Assembly: GCF_044755465.1 (NCBI RefSeq)
Contig: NZ_JBIVRB010000001.1
Coordinates: 310,001-374,000 of the forward strand
Length of the DNA stretch: 64,000 bases
Reading direction: 5' to 3'
Source of the DNA: Peterkaempfera sp044755465
Lineage (GTDB): Bacteria > Actinomycetota > Actinomycetes > Streptomycetales > Streptomycetaceae
A program made the translations under genes and the position numbers. Below, one piece after another: positions 16,411 through 24,570 of the stretch. Under the pieces are notes generated by a model. That model saw only the letters and a list, made by a program, of their open reading frames with translations. It searched no databases and was not told where the DNA came from. Within the stretch, counting starts at the first letter, position 1. The number at the start of each line of letters is the position of its first letter.

Positions 16411-18123
16411 TCAGGCGTGCCGGCGGACCTCCACCGTGCGGAACCGGCCGGCCACGAAGGCGGCGTCGCAGTACGCCGAGTTGGCCGCCGGGTTGGCGCC
16501 GGTGCCGTGCAGGTCGGAGAAGGCGGCGGTCTGGTTGGCGTAGACGCCGCCGGTGAGGTTGAGGGAGAGCGACACCCCGGCGTCCAGGCAGGCGTCCACC
16601 AGCGCCGCCTCCACCTCCGGCGAGGTGGTCCAGGCGGCGGCGGTCATCGCGCCCTGCTCCCGGGTGGTGCTGCGCAGCAGCTCCACCGCGTCGGCCGTGG
16701 AGTCCACCGCGATGGCGAAGGAGACCGGGCCGAAGCACTCGCTGCGGAAGGTCGCCTCGTCGTCCGGCTTGGCCGCGTCCGCCTTGACCAGCGCGGGCGT
16801 CCGCACCAGCGCGTCCGGGAAGTCCGGGACGGCCACCGGGCGCGGGGCCAGGGCCAGTTCGCCGTAGCCGCCCTCCAGGGCCTGCCCGATCCGCTCCGCC
16901 ACCCCGGGGTTGACCACCGCGCCCAGGATCGCGGCGGCGCGGGCGTCGTCACCGAGCAGCGCTCCCACCGCCGCCGCCAGGTCGGCCACCACCTCGTCGT
17001 ACGACTTGTCGCCCTGGTCGGTGGCGATGCCGCCGCGCGGGATCAGCAGGTTCTGCGGGGTGGTGCACATCTGGCCGCTGTACAGCGAGAGCGAGAAGGC
17101 GAGGTTGTTCAGCAGCCCGGCGTAGTCGTCGGTGGAGTCGATGACGGCGGTGTTGACGCCCGCCTTCTCGGTGTAGACCTCCGCCTGGGTGGCGTGCGCC
17201 TCCAGCCAGTCGCCGAAGGCGCTGGAGCCGGTGTAGTCGATGATCCGCACCTCGGGGTGGAGCGCCAGCACCTTCGCCAGGCCCTCGCCCGGCTGCTCGG
17301 CGGCCAGGGTGACCACATTCGGGTCGAAGCCCGCCTCGGCCAGCACCTCGCGGGCGATCCGTACGGTGAGCGCCAGCGGCAGCACCGCGCGCGGGTGCGG
17401 CTTGACGACCACCGGGTTGCCGGTGGCCAGCGAGGCGAACAGGCCCGGGTAGCCGTTCCAGGTGGGGAAGGTGTTGCAGCCCACCAGCAGGGCGACGCCG
17501 CGCGGCACGGCGGTGAAGGTCTTCTCCATCACCAGCGGGTCGCGCCTGCCCTGCGGCTTGGTCCAGCCCGCCCGCCGGGGCAGCCGGGTCTGCTCGGCGT
17601 ACGCGTAGGCCACCGCCTCCAGGCCGCGGTCCTGGGCATGGGTGCCGCCGGCCTGGAACGCCATGCCGTACGCCTGCCCGGTGGTGTGCATCACGGCCTG
17701 GGCGAACTCGTGCGAGCGGGCGTTGATCCGGGCCAGCACCTCCAGGCAGACCGCCGCCCGGGTCAGCGGCCCGGCCGCCGCCCAGCCGGGCTGCGCGGCC
17801 CGCGCGGCGGCGACCAGCGCCTCCGGGTCGGCGTGCGGGTAGCGGACGCCGAGCACCGGGCCGTACGGGGAGACCTCCTCGCCGGTCTCGCCGTCGGCGC
17901 CGGGCTGGTCCAGCTCGAAGGGCCTGCCGAGCAGCGCGTCGAAGGCGGCCCGGCCGTCGGCCGCCGCGCTCTCCCCGTACGCCTTGGGGATCTCGGGGTA
18001 GGGCGACCAGTAGTCCCGGTCGGTGAGCGCGGCCAGCGCCCGGTCGAGGGTCTCCCGGTGCCGTTCGACCAGCCCGGAGGCGGCCGGGGTGGTCGGCTCG
18101 GGGCCGCGGTCCGCTGCTGCCAT
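16411..18123 (-). CDS. paaN: Phenylacetate degradation protein PaaN (aldehyde dehydrogenase family)
   Basis: 570 residues. Aldehyde dehydrogenase superfamily protein with the long N-terminal region typical of the actinobacterial PaaN group (ALTDRDYWSPYPEIPKAYGE). NAD-binding features include VGCNTFPTWNGYPGL and VVVKPHPRAVLP. The catalytic Cys sits in YSGQMCTTPQN and the general-base Glu in YTEKAGVN. PaaN is linked by annotation to phenylacetate ring-cleavage aldehyde oxidation. No other paa genes are present in the window, so this is a stand-alone copy and its substrate could be another acyl-semialdehyde. Start: ATG 18123 with GAGGAG. Divergent TetR gene. Confidence 0.9.
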   Translation of the reverse strand: MAAADRGPEPTTPAASGLVERHRETLDRALAALTDRDYWSPYPEIPKAYGESAAADGRAAFDALLGRPFELDQPGADGETGEEVSPYGPVLGVRYPHADPEALVAAARAAQPGWAAAGPLTRAAVCLEVLARINARSHEFAQAVMHTTGQAYGMAFQAGGTHAQDRGLEAVAYAYAEQTRLPRRAGWTKPQGRRDPLVMEKTFTAVPRGVALLVGCNTFPTWNGYPGLFASLATGNPVVVKPHPRAVLPLALTVRIAREVLAEAGFDPNVVTLAAEQPGEGLAKVLALHPEVRIIDYTGSSAFGDWLEAHATQAEVYTEKAGVNTAVIDSTDDYAGLLNNLAFSLSLYSGQMCTTPQNLLIPRGGIATDQGDKSYDEVVADLAAAVGALLGDDARAAAILGAVVNPGVAERIGQALEGGYGELALAPRPVAVPDFPDALVRTPALVKADAAKPDDEATFRSECFGPVSFAIAVDSTADAVELLRSTTREQGAMTAAAWTTSPEVEAALVDACLDAGVSLSLNLTGGVYANQTAAFSDLHGTGANPAANSAYCDAAFVAGRFRTVEVRRHA

Positions 18124-18223
18124 GGTGTGCGCTCCTCTGCGGGGAGGGTGGGGGCGGAAGCTGGGAGGGTGGGTGGCGCTTCTCCGCCGCGCCGGAGACG
18201 CGGGGAGGGCCCTGCCTCAGCGT

Positions 18224-18243
18224 AACCGAATGATTGGTCGGTT
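18224..18243. promoter_or_regulatory. Probable TetR operator between paaN and tetR
   Basis: AACCGA (18224-18229) and TCGGTT (18238-18243) form a 6-bp inverted repeat around ATGATTGG. The layout fits a TetR dimer site controlling both divergent genes. Confidence 0.55.
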
Positions 18244-18312
18244 CAAGAGGGTGGCGGCCCGGATTCCCGCCCGGCCGGAGAACCGTTGCTCCATCGGTGG
18301 ATACTCGTGCCC

Positions 18313-18981
18313 ATGGTCGACAACACGCCGCCACCCGCCGCCCGGCCCCGCGCCGCCGTGCCGCCGGGCGGCCGCCGGGACAGCTACACGGTGGAGTCGC
18401 TGCTCGCGGTGACCGTCGAGGTCTTCAACACGCGCGGCTACGACGGCACCTCCATGGAGGACCTCTCCCGGGCGGCCGGCATCTCCAAGTCGTCCATCTA
18501 CCACCACGTCCGGGGCAAGGAGGAGCTGCTGCGCCTCGCCGTCGGCCGGGCGCTGGACGGGCTGTTCGCCATCCTGGAGGAGCCCCGCGCCCGCACCGGC
18601 CGCCCGGTGGAGCGGCTGGAGCACGTGGTGCGGCGCACCGCCGAGGTGCTGCTCGCCGAACTGCCGTACGTCACCCTGCTGCTGCGGGTGCGCGGCAACA
18701 CCGCCGCCGAGCAGTGGGCGCTCGGGCGGCGGCGCGACTTCGACCACCGGGTGGCGGAGCTGGTGGGCGCGGCGGCGGCCGACGGCGACCTGCGCGGGGA
18801 CGTACCGCCCCGGCTGGCCACCCGGCTGCTCTTCGGCATGATCAACTCCATTGTGGAGTGGTACCACCCGGCCGCCGAGGCCGACGGCGGCGCCGAATCC
18901 GGCTCCGCCTCCGCCGAGCACATCGTGGACGCCGTGGTCCGGCTCGCCTTCGACGGGCTGCGGCGGCCCGGCCAGGGCTGA
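18313..18981 (+). CDS. TetR family regulator, probable repressor of paaN
   Basis: 222 residues. HTH: LLAVTVEVFNTRGYDGTSMEDL, with AGISKSSIYHHVRGKEELL as the recognition segment. The C-terminal TetR domain contains LLFGMINSIVEWYHP, a feature shared with acyl-CoA-responsive TetRs. Start: ATG 18313 gives the normal N-terminus; it lacks a Shine-Dalgarno and follows GATACT by 7 nt. Likely ligand: phenylacetyl-CoA or a related acyl-CoA (inference from the paaN neighbour). Confidence 0.9.
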   Translation: MVDNTPPPAARPRAAVPPGGRRDSYTVESLLAVTVEVFNTRGYDGTSMEDLSRAAGISKSSIYHHVRGKEELLRLAVGRALDGLFAILEEPRARTGRPVERLEHVVRRTAEVLLAELPYVTLLLRVRGNTAAEQWALGRRRDFDHRVAELVGAAAADGDLRGDVPPRLATRLLFGMINSIVEWYHPAAEADGGAESGSASAEHIVDAVVRLAFDGLRRPGQG

Positions 18982-19010
18982 GGCAGGCGAGGGGACCGGG
19001 CGCGGGCGGC

Positions 19011-19649
19011 TCAGTCCGGCTGCGGCGGCACCTGGTCCGTCTCGTCGAAGACCAGCAGGGTCTGGGTGCCCAGCACGGCCGGCAGGCTCTGGATGCGGCC
19101 CAGCACCAGCTCCCGCAGCGCCCGGTTGTCCGCCGTGTGCACCAGCAGCAGCACGTCGAACTCCCCGCTCACCAGCGCGATGTGCTCCACGCCCGGCAGG
19201 GTGAGCAGCTGCTCCCGCACCGTGCGCCAGGAGTTCTGCACGATCTTCAGCGTGACGTACGCGGAGGCCCCCTGGCCGGCCCGCTCATGGTCGACCCGCG
19301 CGGTGAAGCCACGGATCACCCCGTCCTCCATCATCCGCGCGATCCGGGCGTAGGCGTTGGCCCGCGAGACGTGCACCTGCTCGGCGACCGAGCGGATCGA
19401 CGCCCGGCCGTCCTGCTGGAGCAGCCGCAGGATCGCCCGGTCGATCCGGTCCAGCGCCCGGCCGCCGCCCGGCTGGCCCGTACCGTTCCCGTTCGTACCG
19501 TTCGCGCCGTTCGTCCCGCTCGCGGGCGGACCCGACGTCGCCCGGTCGCCCGGTGCCTCGCCCCGACCCGGCGACCGACCCGCGCCGGTCAGCGGGCCGC
19601 GGCGCTCCGGGGCCGCGCCGCCGGTCCCGGCCATCTGTTCAGCGGACAT
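19011..19649 (-). CDS. bkdR: Lrp/AsnC family regulator of the bkd operon
   Basis: 212 residues. A ~70-residue low-complexity N-terminus with a TNGANGTNGNGT stretch precedes the AsnC HTH (LDRIDRAILRLLQQDGRASI; VHVSRANAYARIARM) and an RAM ligand domain (VEHIALVSGEFDVLLLVHT). It is divergent from bkdABC, the arrangement of BkdR that controls branched-chain keto acid dehydrogenase in Streptomyces. Start: ATG 19649; the internal ATG 19634 is possible. The effector is probably a branched-chain amino acid. Confidence 0.92.
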   Translation of the reverse strand: MSAEQMAGTGGAAPERRGPLTGAGRSPGRGEAPGDRATSGPPASGTNGANGTNGNGTGQPGGGRALDRIDRAILRLLQQDGRASIRSVAEQVHVSRANAYARIARMMEDGVIRGFTARVDHERAGQGASAYVTLKIVQNSWRTVREQLLTLPGVEHIALVSGEFDVLLLVHTADNRALRELVLGRIQSLPAVLGTQTLLVFDETDQVPPQPD

Positions 19650-19750
19650 GTCCCCCCGCCCTTCCCATGTGGACGTCCTGCCCCCAGTCGACCGCCCGGT
19701 CGGCAGTTTGTCCACCACTTGTGCAGCCCTGTGGCCAAAGTGAACAGGCA

Positions 19751-19764
19751 ACCGAACAATCGGT
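19751..19764. promoter_or_regulatory. Candidate operator in the bkdR-bkdA divergent region
   Basis: ACCGAACAATCGGT is a dyad with 5-bp arms (ACCGA/TCGGT) and a 4-nt centre, placed between the divergent starts. It may be a BkdR half-site pair. It also resembles the ACCGA...TCGGT core upstream of the nearby paaN-type tetR. Confidence 0.4.
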
Positions 19765-19886
19765 AGGGAGAGCGGCCCCGTGGACACCACACCCGGCACC
19801 GCCGCCCCACCGGTACCACGCCGGGCGCCGCCACCCCCCCCGACGCCGCCCGGCGCGACCTCCCCACCCGCACGGAGGTGCCCACG

Positions 19887-21038
19887 ATGACCGTCCTGGA
19901 CCAGCAGCCGGGAACACCCGGCCCGGCCCACCACGCCCCACCCTGGCGGCCCGGCGCCCGAGCCCCGCGCACCGACCCCGCGCCGCTGCTCCCCGACCCC
20001 GCCCCGGTCCGGGTGCTGGGCACCCCGGCCGCCGCCGCGCTCGACCCCGCGCTGCTGCGCGACCTGCACCGCCGCCTGGTGGTCGGCCGCCGCTACAACC
20101 AGCAGGCCACCACCCTCACCAAGCAGGGCAGGCTCGCCGTCTACCCCGCCTCCACCGGCCAGGAGGCCTGCCAGGTCGCCGCCGCCACCGTGCTGCGCGC
20201 CGACGACTGGCTCTTCCCCAGCTACCGCGACACCCTCGCCGTGGTCTCCCGGGGCGTCGACCCGCTGGAGGCGCTGACCCTGCTGCGCGGCGACGCGCAC
20301 AGCGGCTGGGACCCGGTGCGGTGGCGCACCGCCCCGCTCTCCACCCCGCTGGCCACCCAGGCCCCGCACGCCGTCGGGCTCGCCCACGCCGCCCGGCTGC
20401 GCGGCCATGACACCGTCGCGCTGGCCCTGGTCGGCGACGGCGGCACCAGCGAGGGCGACTTCCACGAGGCGCTCAACTTCGCCGCCGTACTGAACGCCCC
20501 GGTGGTCTTCCTGGTGCAGAACAACGGCTACGCCATCTCGGTGCCGCTCGCCAAGCAGTCCGCCGCGCCCAGCCTGGCCCACAAGGCGGTCGGCTACGGC
20601 ATGGCCGGCCGCCTGGTGGACGGCAATGACGCCGCCGCCGTGCACACCGTGCTCGGCGACGCGGTGGCGCACGCCCGCGCCGGGCGCGGCCCGGTGCTGG
20701 TGGAGGCCGTCACCTACCGCCTGGACGCGCACACCAACGCCGACGACGCCGGCCGCTACCGCGGCGAGCCGGAGGTCGCCGCCTGGCGCGAGCACGATCC
20801 GGTGCTGCTGATGGAGCGCGGCCTGCGCGCGGCGGGCCTGCTGGACGACGACGGCGTACGGGCGGCGGACGACGAGGCCGAGCGGCTGGCCGCCCGGATG
20901 CGCGAGGAGTTCCACGCCGAGCCGGTCCTCGACCCGATGAGCCTGTTCGCCCACGTCTACGCCGAACCCACCCCGCAGCTGCGCGAGCAGGCGGCGCAGC
21001 TCGCCGCCGAGCTGGAAGCGGAGGCGGCGGCCAGATGA
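19887..21038 (+). CDS. bkdA: Branched-chain alpha-keto acid dehydrogenase E1 alpha subunit
   Basis: 383 residues. Thiamine diphosphate enzyme subunit with the TPP motif GDGGTSEGDFHEALNFAAVL ending in VFLVQNN, and the E1 alpha phosphorylation-loop region YRLDAHTNADDAGRYR. With E1 beta it decarboxylates branched-chain 2-oxoacids to supply isobutyryl-, isovaleryl- and 2-methylbutyryl-CoA for fatty acid and polyketide priming. Start: ATG 19887, with GGAGG 8 nt upstream. The stop overlaps the E1 beta start (ATGA). Confidence 0.93.
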   Translation: MTVLDQQPGTPGPAHHAPPWRPGARAPRTDPAPLLPDPAPVRVLGTPAAAALDPALLRDLHRRLVVGRRYNQQATTLTKQGRLAVYPASTGQEACQVAAATVLRADDWLFPSYRDTLAVVSRGVDPLEALTLLRGDAHSGWDPVRWRTAPLSTPLATQAPHAVGLAHAARLRGHDTVALALVGDGGTSEGDFHEALNFAAVLNAPVVFLVQNNGYAISVPLAKQSAAPSLAHKAVGYGMAGRLVDGNDAAAVHTVLGDAVAHARAGRGPVLVEAVTYRLDAHTNADDAGRYRGEPEVAAWREHDPVLLMERGLRAAGLLDDDGVRAADDEAERLAARMREEFHAEPVLDPMSLFAHVYAEPTPQLREQAAQLAAELEAEAAAR

Positions 21039-22060
21039 CCACCGCGACCGCCCCCACCGGCACCAGCACGACCATGGCTCGGGCGCTCAACACGGCGCTG
21101 CGGGACGCCCTGCGCGACGACCCGGCGGTGCACGTCCTCGGTGAGGACGTCGGCACCCTGGGCGGCGTCTTCCGGATCACCGACGGCCTGGCCGCCGAGT
21201 TCGGTGACGACCGCTGCACCGACACCCCGCTGGCCGAGGCGGGCATCCTCGGCACCGCCGTCGGCATGGCGATGTACGGGCTGCGGCCGGTGGTCGAGAT
21301 GCAGTTCGACGCCTTCGCGTACCCGGCCTTCGAGCAACTGGTCTCGCATGTCGCCAAGATGCGCAACCGCACCGCCGGGCAGCTGCCGCTGCCGATCACC
21401 ATCCGCATCCCGTACGGCGGCGGCATCGGCGGGGTGGAGCACCACAGCGACTCCTCCGAGGCGTACTACGCCCACACCCCGGGCCTGAAGGTGCTCACCC
21501 CCGCCACCGTCGAGGACGCCTACGGGATGCTGCGGGCCGCCATCGCCTGCGACGACCCGGTGGTCTTCCTGGAGCCCAAGCGGCTCTACTGGTCCAAGCA
21601 GCAGTGGACGCCCGACGCGCCGACCCCGGTCGCGCCGGTCGGGCGGGCGGTGCTGCGGCGGCCGGTCGCGTCCGGCGGCACCGAGCGGTCGGCGGTGCTG
21701 ATCGGCTACGGCCCCTCGGTGCCGGTCTGCCTGGCGGCGGCCGAGGCCGCCGAGGCGGAGGGCTGGCAGGTCGGGGTGCTCGATCTGCGCAGCCTGGTGC
21801 CGTTCGACGACGCGACGGTCTGCGAGGTGGTCCGCCGGGTGGGCCGGGCCGTGGTGGTCCACGAGGCGTCCGGCTTCGGTGGGGTGGGCGCGGAGATCGC
21901 CGCCCGGATCACCGAGCGCTGCTTCCACCATCTGGAGGCACCGGTGCTGCGGGTCACCGGCTTCGACATCCCGTATCCGCCGCCGATGCTGGAGCGCCAC
22001 CACCTGCCCGGAGTGGATCGCATCCTGGACGCGGTGGCCCGCCTGCAGTGGGAGGACTGA
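21035..22060 (+). CDS. bkdB: Branched-chain alpha-keto acid dehydrogenase E1 beta subunit
   Basis: 341 residues. Transketolase pyrimidine domain (VLGEDVGTLGGVFRITDGL, DTPLAEAGILGTAVGMA) followed by the C-terminal transketolase domain (LIGYGPSVPVCLAAAEAAE, VHEASGFGGVGAEIAA). It completes the E1 active site with the alpha subunit, with which its start overlaps by 4 bp. Its final codons contain a GGAGG that serves as the ribosome site of bkdC. Confidence 0.94.
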   Translation: MTTATAPTGTSTTMARALNTALRDALRDDPAVHVLGEDVGTLGGVFRITDGLAAEFGDDRCTDTPLAEAGILGTAVGMAMYGLRPVVEMQFDAFAYPAFEQLVSHVAKMRNRTAGQLPLPITIRIPYGGGIGGVEHHSDSSEAYYAHTPGLKVLTPATVEDAYGMLRAAIACDDPVVFLEPKRLYWSKQQWTPDAPTPVAPVGRAVLRRPVASGGTERSAVLIGYGPSVPVCLAAAEAAEAEGWQVGVLDLRSLVPFDDATVCEVVRRVGRAVVVHEASGFGGVGAEIAARITERCFHHLEAPVLRVTGFDIPYPPPMLERHHLPGVDRILDAVARLQWED

Positions 22061-22065
22061 GCCCG

Positions 22066-23415
22066 ATGGCGATGGTGCGCGAGTTCACCCTGCCCGATCT
22101 GGGGGAGGGGCTGACCGGTGCCGAGATCGTGCGGTGGCTGGTGGAGGTCGGGGAGGTCGTCGCGGTGGACCAGCCGGTGGTCGAGGTGGAGACCGCCAAG
22201 GCTTCCGTCGAGGTGCCCTGCCCGTACGGGGGCGTGGTCACCGCCCGGTTCGGCGAGCCCGGCGAGGAGGTGCCGGTGGGGGCGCCGCTGGTGACGGTGG
22301 CCGGGTCCGGCGAGGGCGGGGAGCCGCAGGGTGCTCCGGAGAGCGCCTCGGGGAGCGCCTCGGGAAGCGCCGAGGGCGAGGGTTCCGGCAATGTCCTGGT
22401 CGGCTACGGCACTTCCAGGCAGGACGCCGCCGCGCGGCGCCGCCGGGTCCGTACCGGCGCGGCCCCGACGCCGCCCCCGGCCCCGGCGCCCGCAGCCCCG
22501 ACACCCGCAGCCCCGACACCCCCGGCCCGCAGCGGGCCGGTGCCGGTGGTCTCCCCGCTGGTCCGCAAGCTGGCCCGGGAGCACGGCATCGACCTGGCCA
22601 CCCTCACCGGCAGCGGGCGCGACGGGCTGATCCTCCGCTCCGATGTGGACCGCGCGCTGGCCGCCGCTGTTTCACGTGAAACATCCGCGCCGGCGGCCGA
22701 GGTCGAGCCCGACGCCGAGGTGCTGCCGCTGCGCGGTCTGCGCCGTACGGTCGCGGAGAAGCTGGCCCGCAGCCGCCGGGAGATCCCGGACGCCACCTGC
22801 TGGGTGGACGCCGACGCCACCGAACTGGTCGCCCTGAAGGACCGGCTGGCCGCCCCCGGCACCGGCCCCCGGATCGGCCTGCTGGCGCTGCTGGCCAGGA
22901 TCTGCACCGCCGCCCTGGTCCGCCACCCCGAGCTGAACGCCAGCGTGGTGACCGGCCCGGACGGCGCCCCCACCGGCATCCGCCGCCACCGGGCCGTCCA
23001 CCTGGGCTTCGCCGTGCAGGGCGAACGCGGCCTGGTGGTCCCGGTGGTCCGGGACGCCCAGCGGCTGACCACCGAGCAGCTGGCCACCGAGATCGCCCGG
23101 CTCACCGCAGGCGCCCGCGCGGGCACCCTCACCCCGGCCGAGCTGACCGGCGGCACCTTCACCCTCAACAACTACGGCGTCTTCGGCGTCGACGGCTCCA
23201 CCCCGATCCTCAACCACCCCGAGGCCGCCATGCTGGGCGTCGGCCGGGTCACCGAGCGGCCGTGGGTGCACGGCGGCGAGCTGGCCGTGCGCCGGGTCAC
23301 CCAGCTGTCGTTCACCTTCGACCACCGGGTCTGCGACGGCGGCGCGGCCGGCGGCTTCCTGCGGTTCGTCGCGGACTGCGTCGAGAATCCGGCGGAGCTG
23401 CTGCGCCACTTGTGA
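22066..23415 (+). CDS. bkdC: Dihydrolipoyl acyltransferase E2 of the BKD complex
   Basis: 449 residues. Lipoyl domain (LPDLGEGLTGAEIVRW; lipoylated Lys in VETAKASVEV), a long Ala/Pro-rich swinging linker (~95-165), a peripheral subunit-binding domain (SPLVRKLAREHGIDL...GSGRDGLILRSDV), and the catalytic acyltransferase domain with the active-site motif DHRVCDGG near the C-terminus. Start: ATG 22066, using GGAGG inside bkdB. The linker after the subunit-binding domain encodes a perfect parS palindrome read in frame (AAVSRETSAP), so this gene also carries a chromosome-segregation site. No E3 gene is adjacent. Confidence 0.94.
   Translation: MAMVREFTLPDLGEGLTGAEIVRWLVEVGEVVAVDQPVVEVETAKASVEVPCPYGGVVTARFGEPGEEVPVGAPLVTVAGSGEGGEPQGAPESASGSASGSAEGEGSGNVLVGYGTSRQDAAARRRRVRTGAAPTPPPAPAPAAPTPAAPTPPARSGPVPVVSPLVRKLAREHGIDLATLTGSGRDGLILRSDVDRALAAAVSRETSAPAAEVEPDAEVLPLRGLRRTVAEKLARSRREIPDATCWVDADATELVALKDRLAAPGTGPRIGLLALLARICTAALVRHPELNASVVTGPDGAPTGIRRHRAVHLGFAVQGERGLVVPVVRDAQRLTTEQLATEIARLTAGARAGTLTPAELTGGTFTLNNYGVFGVDGSTPILNHPEAAMLGVGRVTERPWVHGGELAVRRVTQLSFTFDHRVCDGGAAGGFLRFVADCVENPAELLRHL
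22668..22683. other. parS: parS site (ParB-binding palindrome) inside bkdC
   Basis: TGTTTCACGTGAAACA is a perfect 16-bp palindrome identical to the bacterial ParB-binding consensus (streptomycete core GTTTCACGTGAAAC). Chance occurrence of this AT-leaning 16-mer in sequence of this GC content is very unlikely. In Streptomyces, parS sites cluster around oriC and nucleate ParB complexes used in sporulation septation. I saw no second copy in the window. Confidence 0.9.
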
Positions 23416-23438
23416 GACCGGCTCCGCTCGGGCTGGCG

Positions 23439-23454
23439 TTGACGTCGGCGTCAA
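23439..23454. promoter_or_regulatory. Dyad upstream of merR
   Basis: TTGACG (23439-23444) and CGTCAA (23449-23454) form a perfect 6-bp inverted repeat with a 4-nt centre. TTGACG also looks like a -35 element and TACCGT (23459-23464) like a -10. The placement suits a MerR-family operator lying within the promoter. Confidence 0.55.
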
Positions 23455-23501
23455 GGTCTACCGTCGACAGCACGGCACAGCCCGAGAGGAGCCGGAGGAC
23501 G

Positions 23502-23900
23502 ATGCGGATCGGTGAGCTGGCGGAGCGGGCCGGGACGAGCACCCGCACCCTGCGGTACTACGAGTCGCGTGGGCTGCTCGACGCCCGGCGCGCGGTCAAC
23601 GGGTACCGCGAGTACGACGAGGACGATCTGCGGCTGGTGCGGGAGATCCGCAGCCTGCTGGACTTCGGCTTCGGCCTGGAGGAGACCCGGCCGTTCGTGG
23701 AGTGCCTGCGGGCGGGCCATGACGCCGGTGACGCCTGCCCGGCGTCGCTGGAGGTGTACCGGCGCAAGCTCGCGGAGCTGGACGGCTGCATCGCCCGGCT
23801 TCAGGGCGTCCGCGACCAGCTCCGCGACCAGCTCGCCAGGGCGGACGCTGCGGCGGCCCCCGAGCCCCGCTGCGAGCTGGCCCCGCACCCGGGTTCCTGA
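23502..23900 (+). CDS. MerR family regulator
   Basis: 132 residues. MerR HTH (MRIGELAERAGTSTRTLRYYESRGLL, positions 1-26) with the wing RRAVNGYREYDEDDLRLVREI, followed by a dimerisation helix (YRRKLAELDGCIARLQGVRDQL). Cys residues occur in VECLRAG, DACPASL and GCIARL and near the C-terminus (RCELAP), so metal or redox sensing is possible. A thioredoxin gene starts 72 bp downstream on the same strand, which fits control of thiol stress. ATG after GGAGG. Confidence 0.9.
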   Translation: MRIGELAERAGTSTRTLRYYESRGLLDARRAVNGYREYDEDDLRLVREIRSLLDFGFGLEETRPFVECLRAGHDAGDACPASLEVYRRKLAELDGCIARLQGVRDQLRDQLARADAAAAPEPRCELAPHPGS

Positions 23901-23971
23901 GACCGACCGGTGCGCTCCGCAACCGACCGGCGAGTGCCTGAAACCGACCGGACCCATGAGGGGAGCACGAC

Positions 23972-24325
23972 ATGCAGGAGATGGCACAACGGACGGCGGC
24001 CGACGGAGCCGTCCGCACGGTGACCGACGCGGACTTCGCGGCGGAGGTGCTGGCGGCCGAGTCGCCGGTGCTGGTGGAGTTCACCGCCGACTGGTGCGGC
24101 CCGTGCCGGATGCTGGCCCCGGTGCTGGCCGAGATCGCCGCCGAGCAGGCGGGCCGGCTGCGGGTCGCGGTGCTGGACGTGGACGCCAACCCGGAGACCA
24201 CGGCCGCGTACGGGGTGCTGTCGATGCCCACCCTGATGGTCTTCCGGGGCGGTGTGCCGGTGCGGTCGCTGGTCGGCGCCCGGCCCAAGCGGCGGCTGCT
24301 GGCGGACCTGGCCGACGTGCTGTGA
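23972..24325 (+). CDS. trxA: Thioredoxin
   Basis: 117 residues, single thioredoxin domain with the canonical WCGPC active site (FTADWCGPCRMLAPVL) and the cis-Pro loop (VLSMPTLMVFRGG). It is a cytosolic protein disulfide reductant that needs thioredoxin reductase, which is not encoded here. ATG preceded by AGGGGAG. It lies just downstream of a merR gene and may be part of its regulon. Confidence 0.93.
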   Translation: MQEMAQRTAADGAVRTVTDADFAAEVLAAESPVLVEFTADWCGPCRMLAPVLAEIAAEQAGRLRVAVLDVDANPETTAAYGVLSMPTLMVFRGGVPVRSLVGARPKRRLLADLADVL

Positions 24326-24539
24326 GCCGGGCCCGGGTCCGTCGCCGGTGGGCGGGGGCGGACCCGGGTACCTGCGGCACGGTTCGGCCGGTCTGCGCCT
24401 GCGGCACGGTTCGGCGGGAGGATAGCGCGCGGCGGGCGGCGCCGTCGGGTATTCGCGCTACTTGTCGGATGAGCTGTTCGGGCGTGTAAGGCTAGGCGAG
24501 GCCGGAATTCACCGGTTTCCCGATGTGCTTTTCGAATTC

Positions 24540-24551
24540 TTCTGATCAGAA
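24540..24551. promoter_or_regulatory. Palindrome in an AT-rich leader upstream of the flavohemoglobin-like gene
   Basis: TTCTGATCAGAA is a perfect 12-bp palindrome just before the gene, in a patch (about 24500-24565) with clearly lower GC than its surroundings and two GAATTC hexamers. Possibly an operator; the regulator is unknown. Confidence 0.4.
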
Positions 24552-24570
24552 ATGATCGGAGTTGAAAAAA

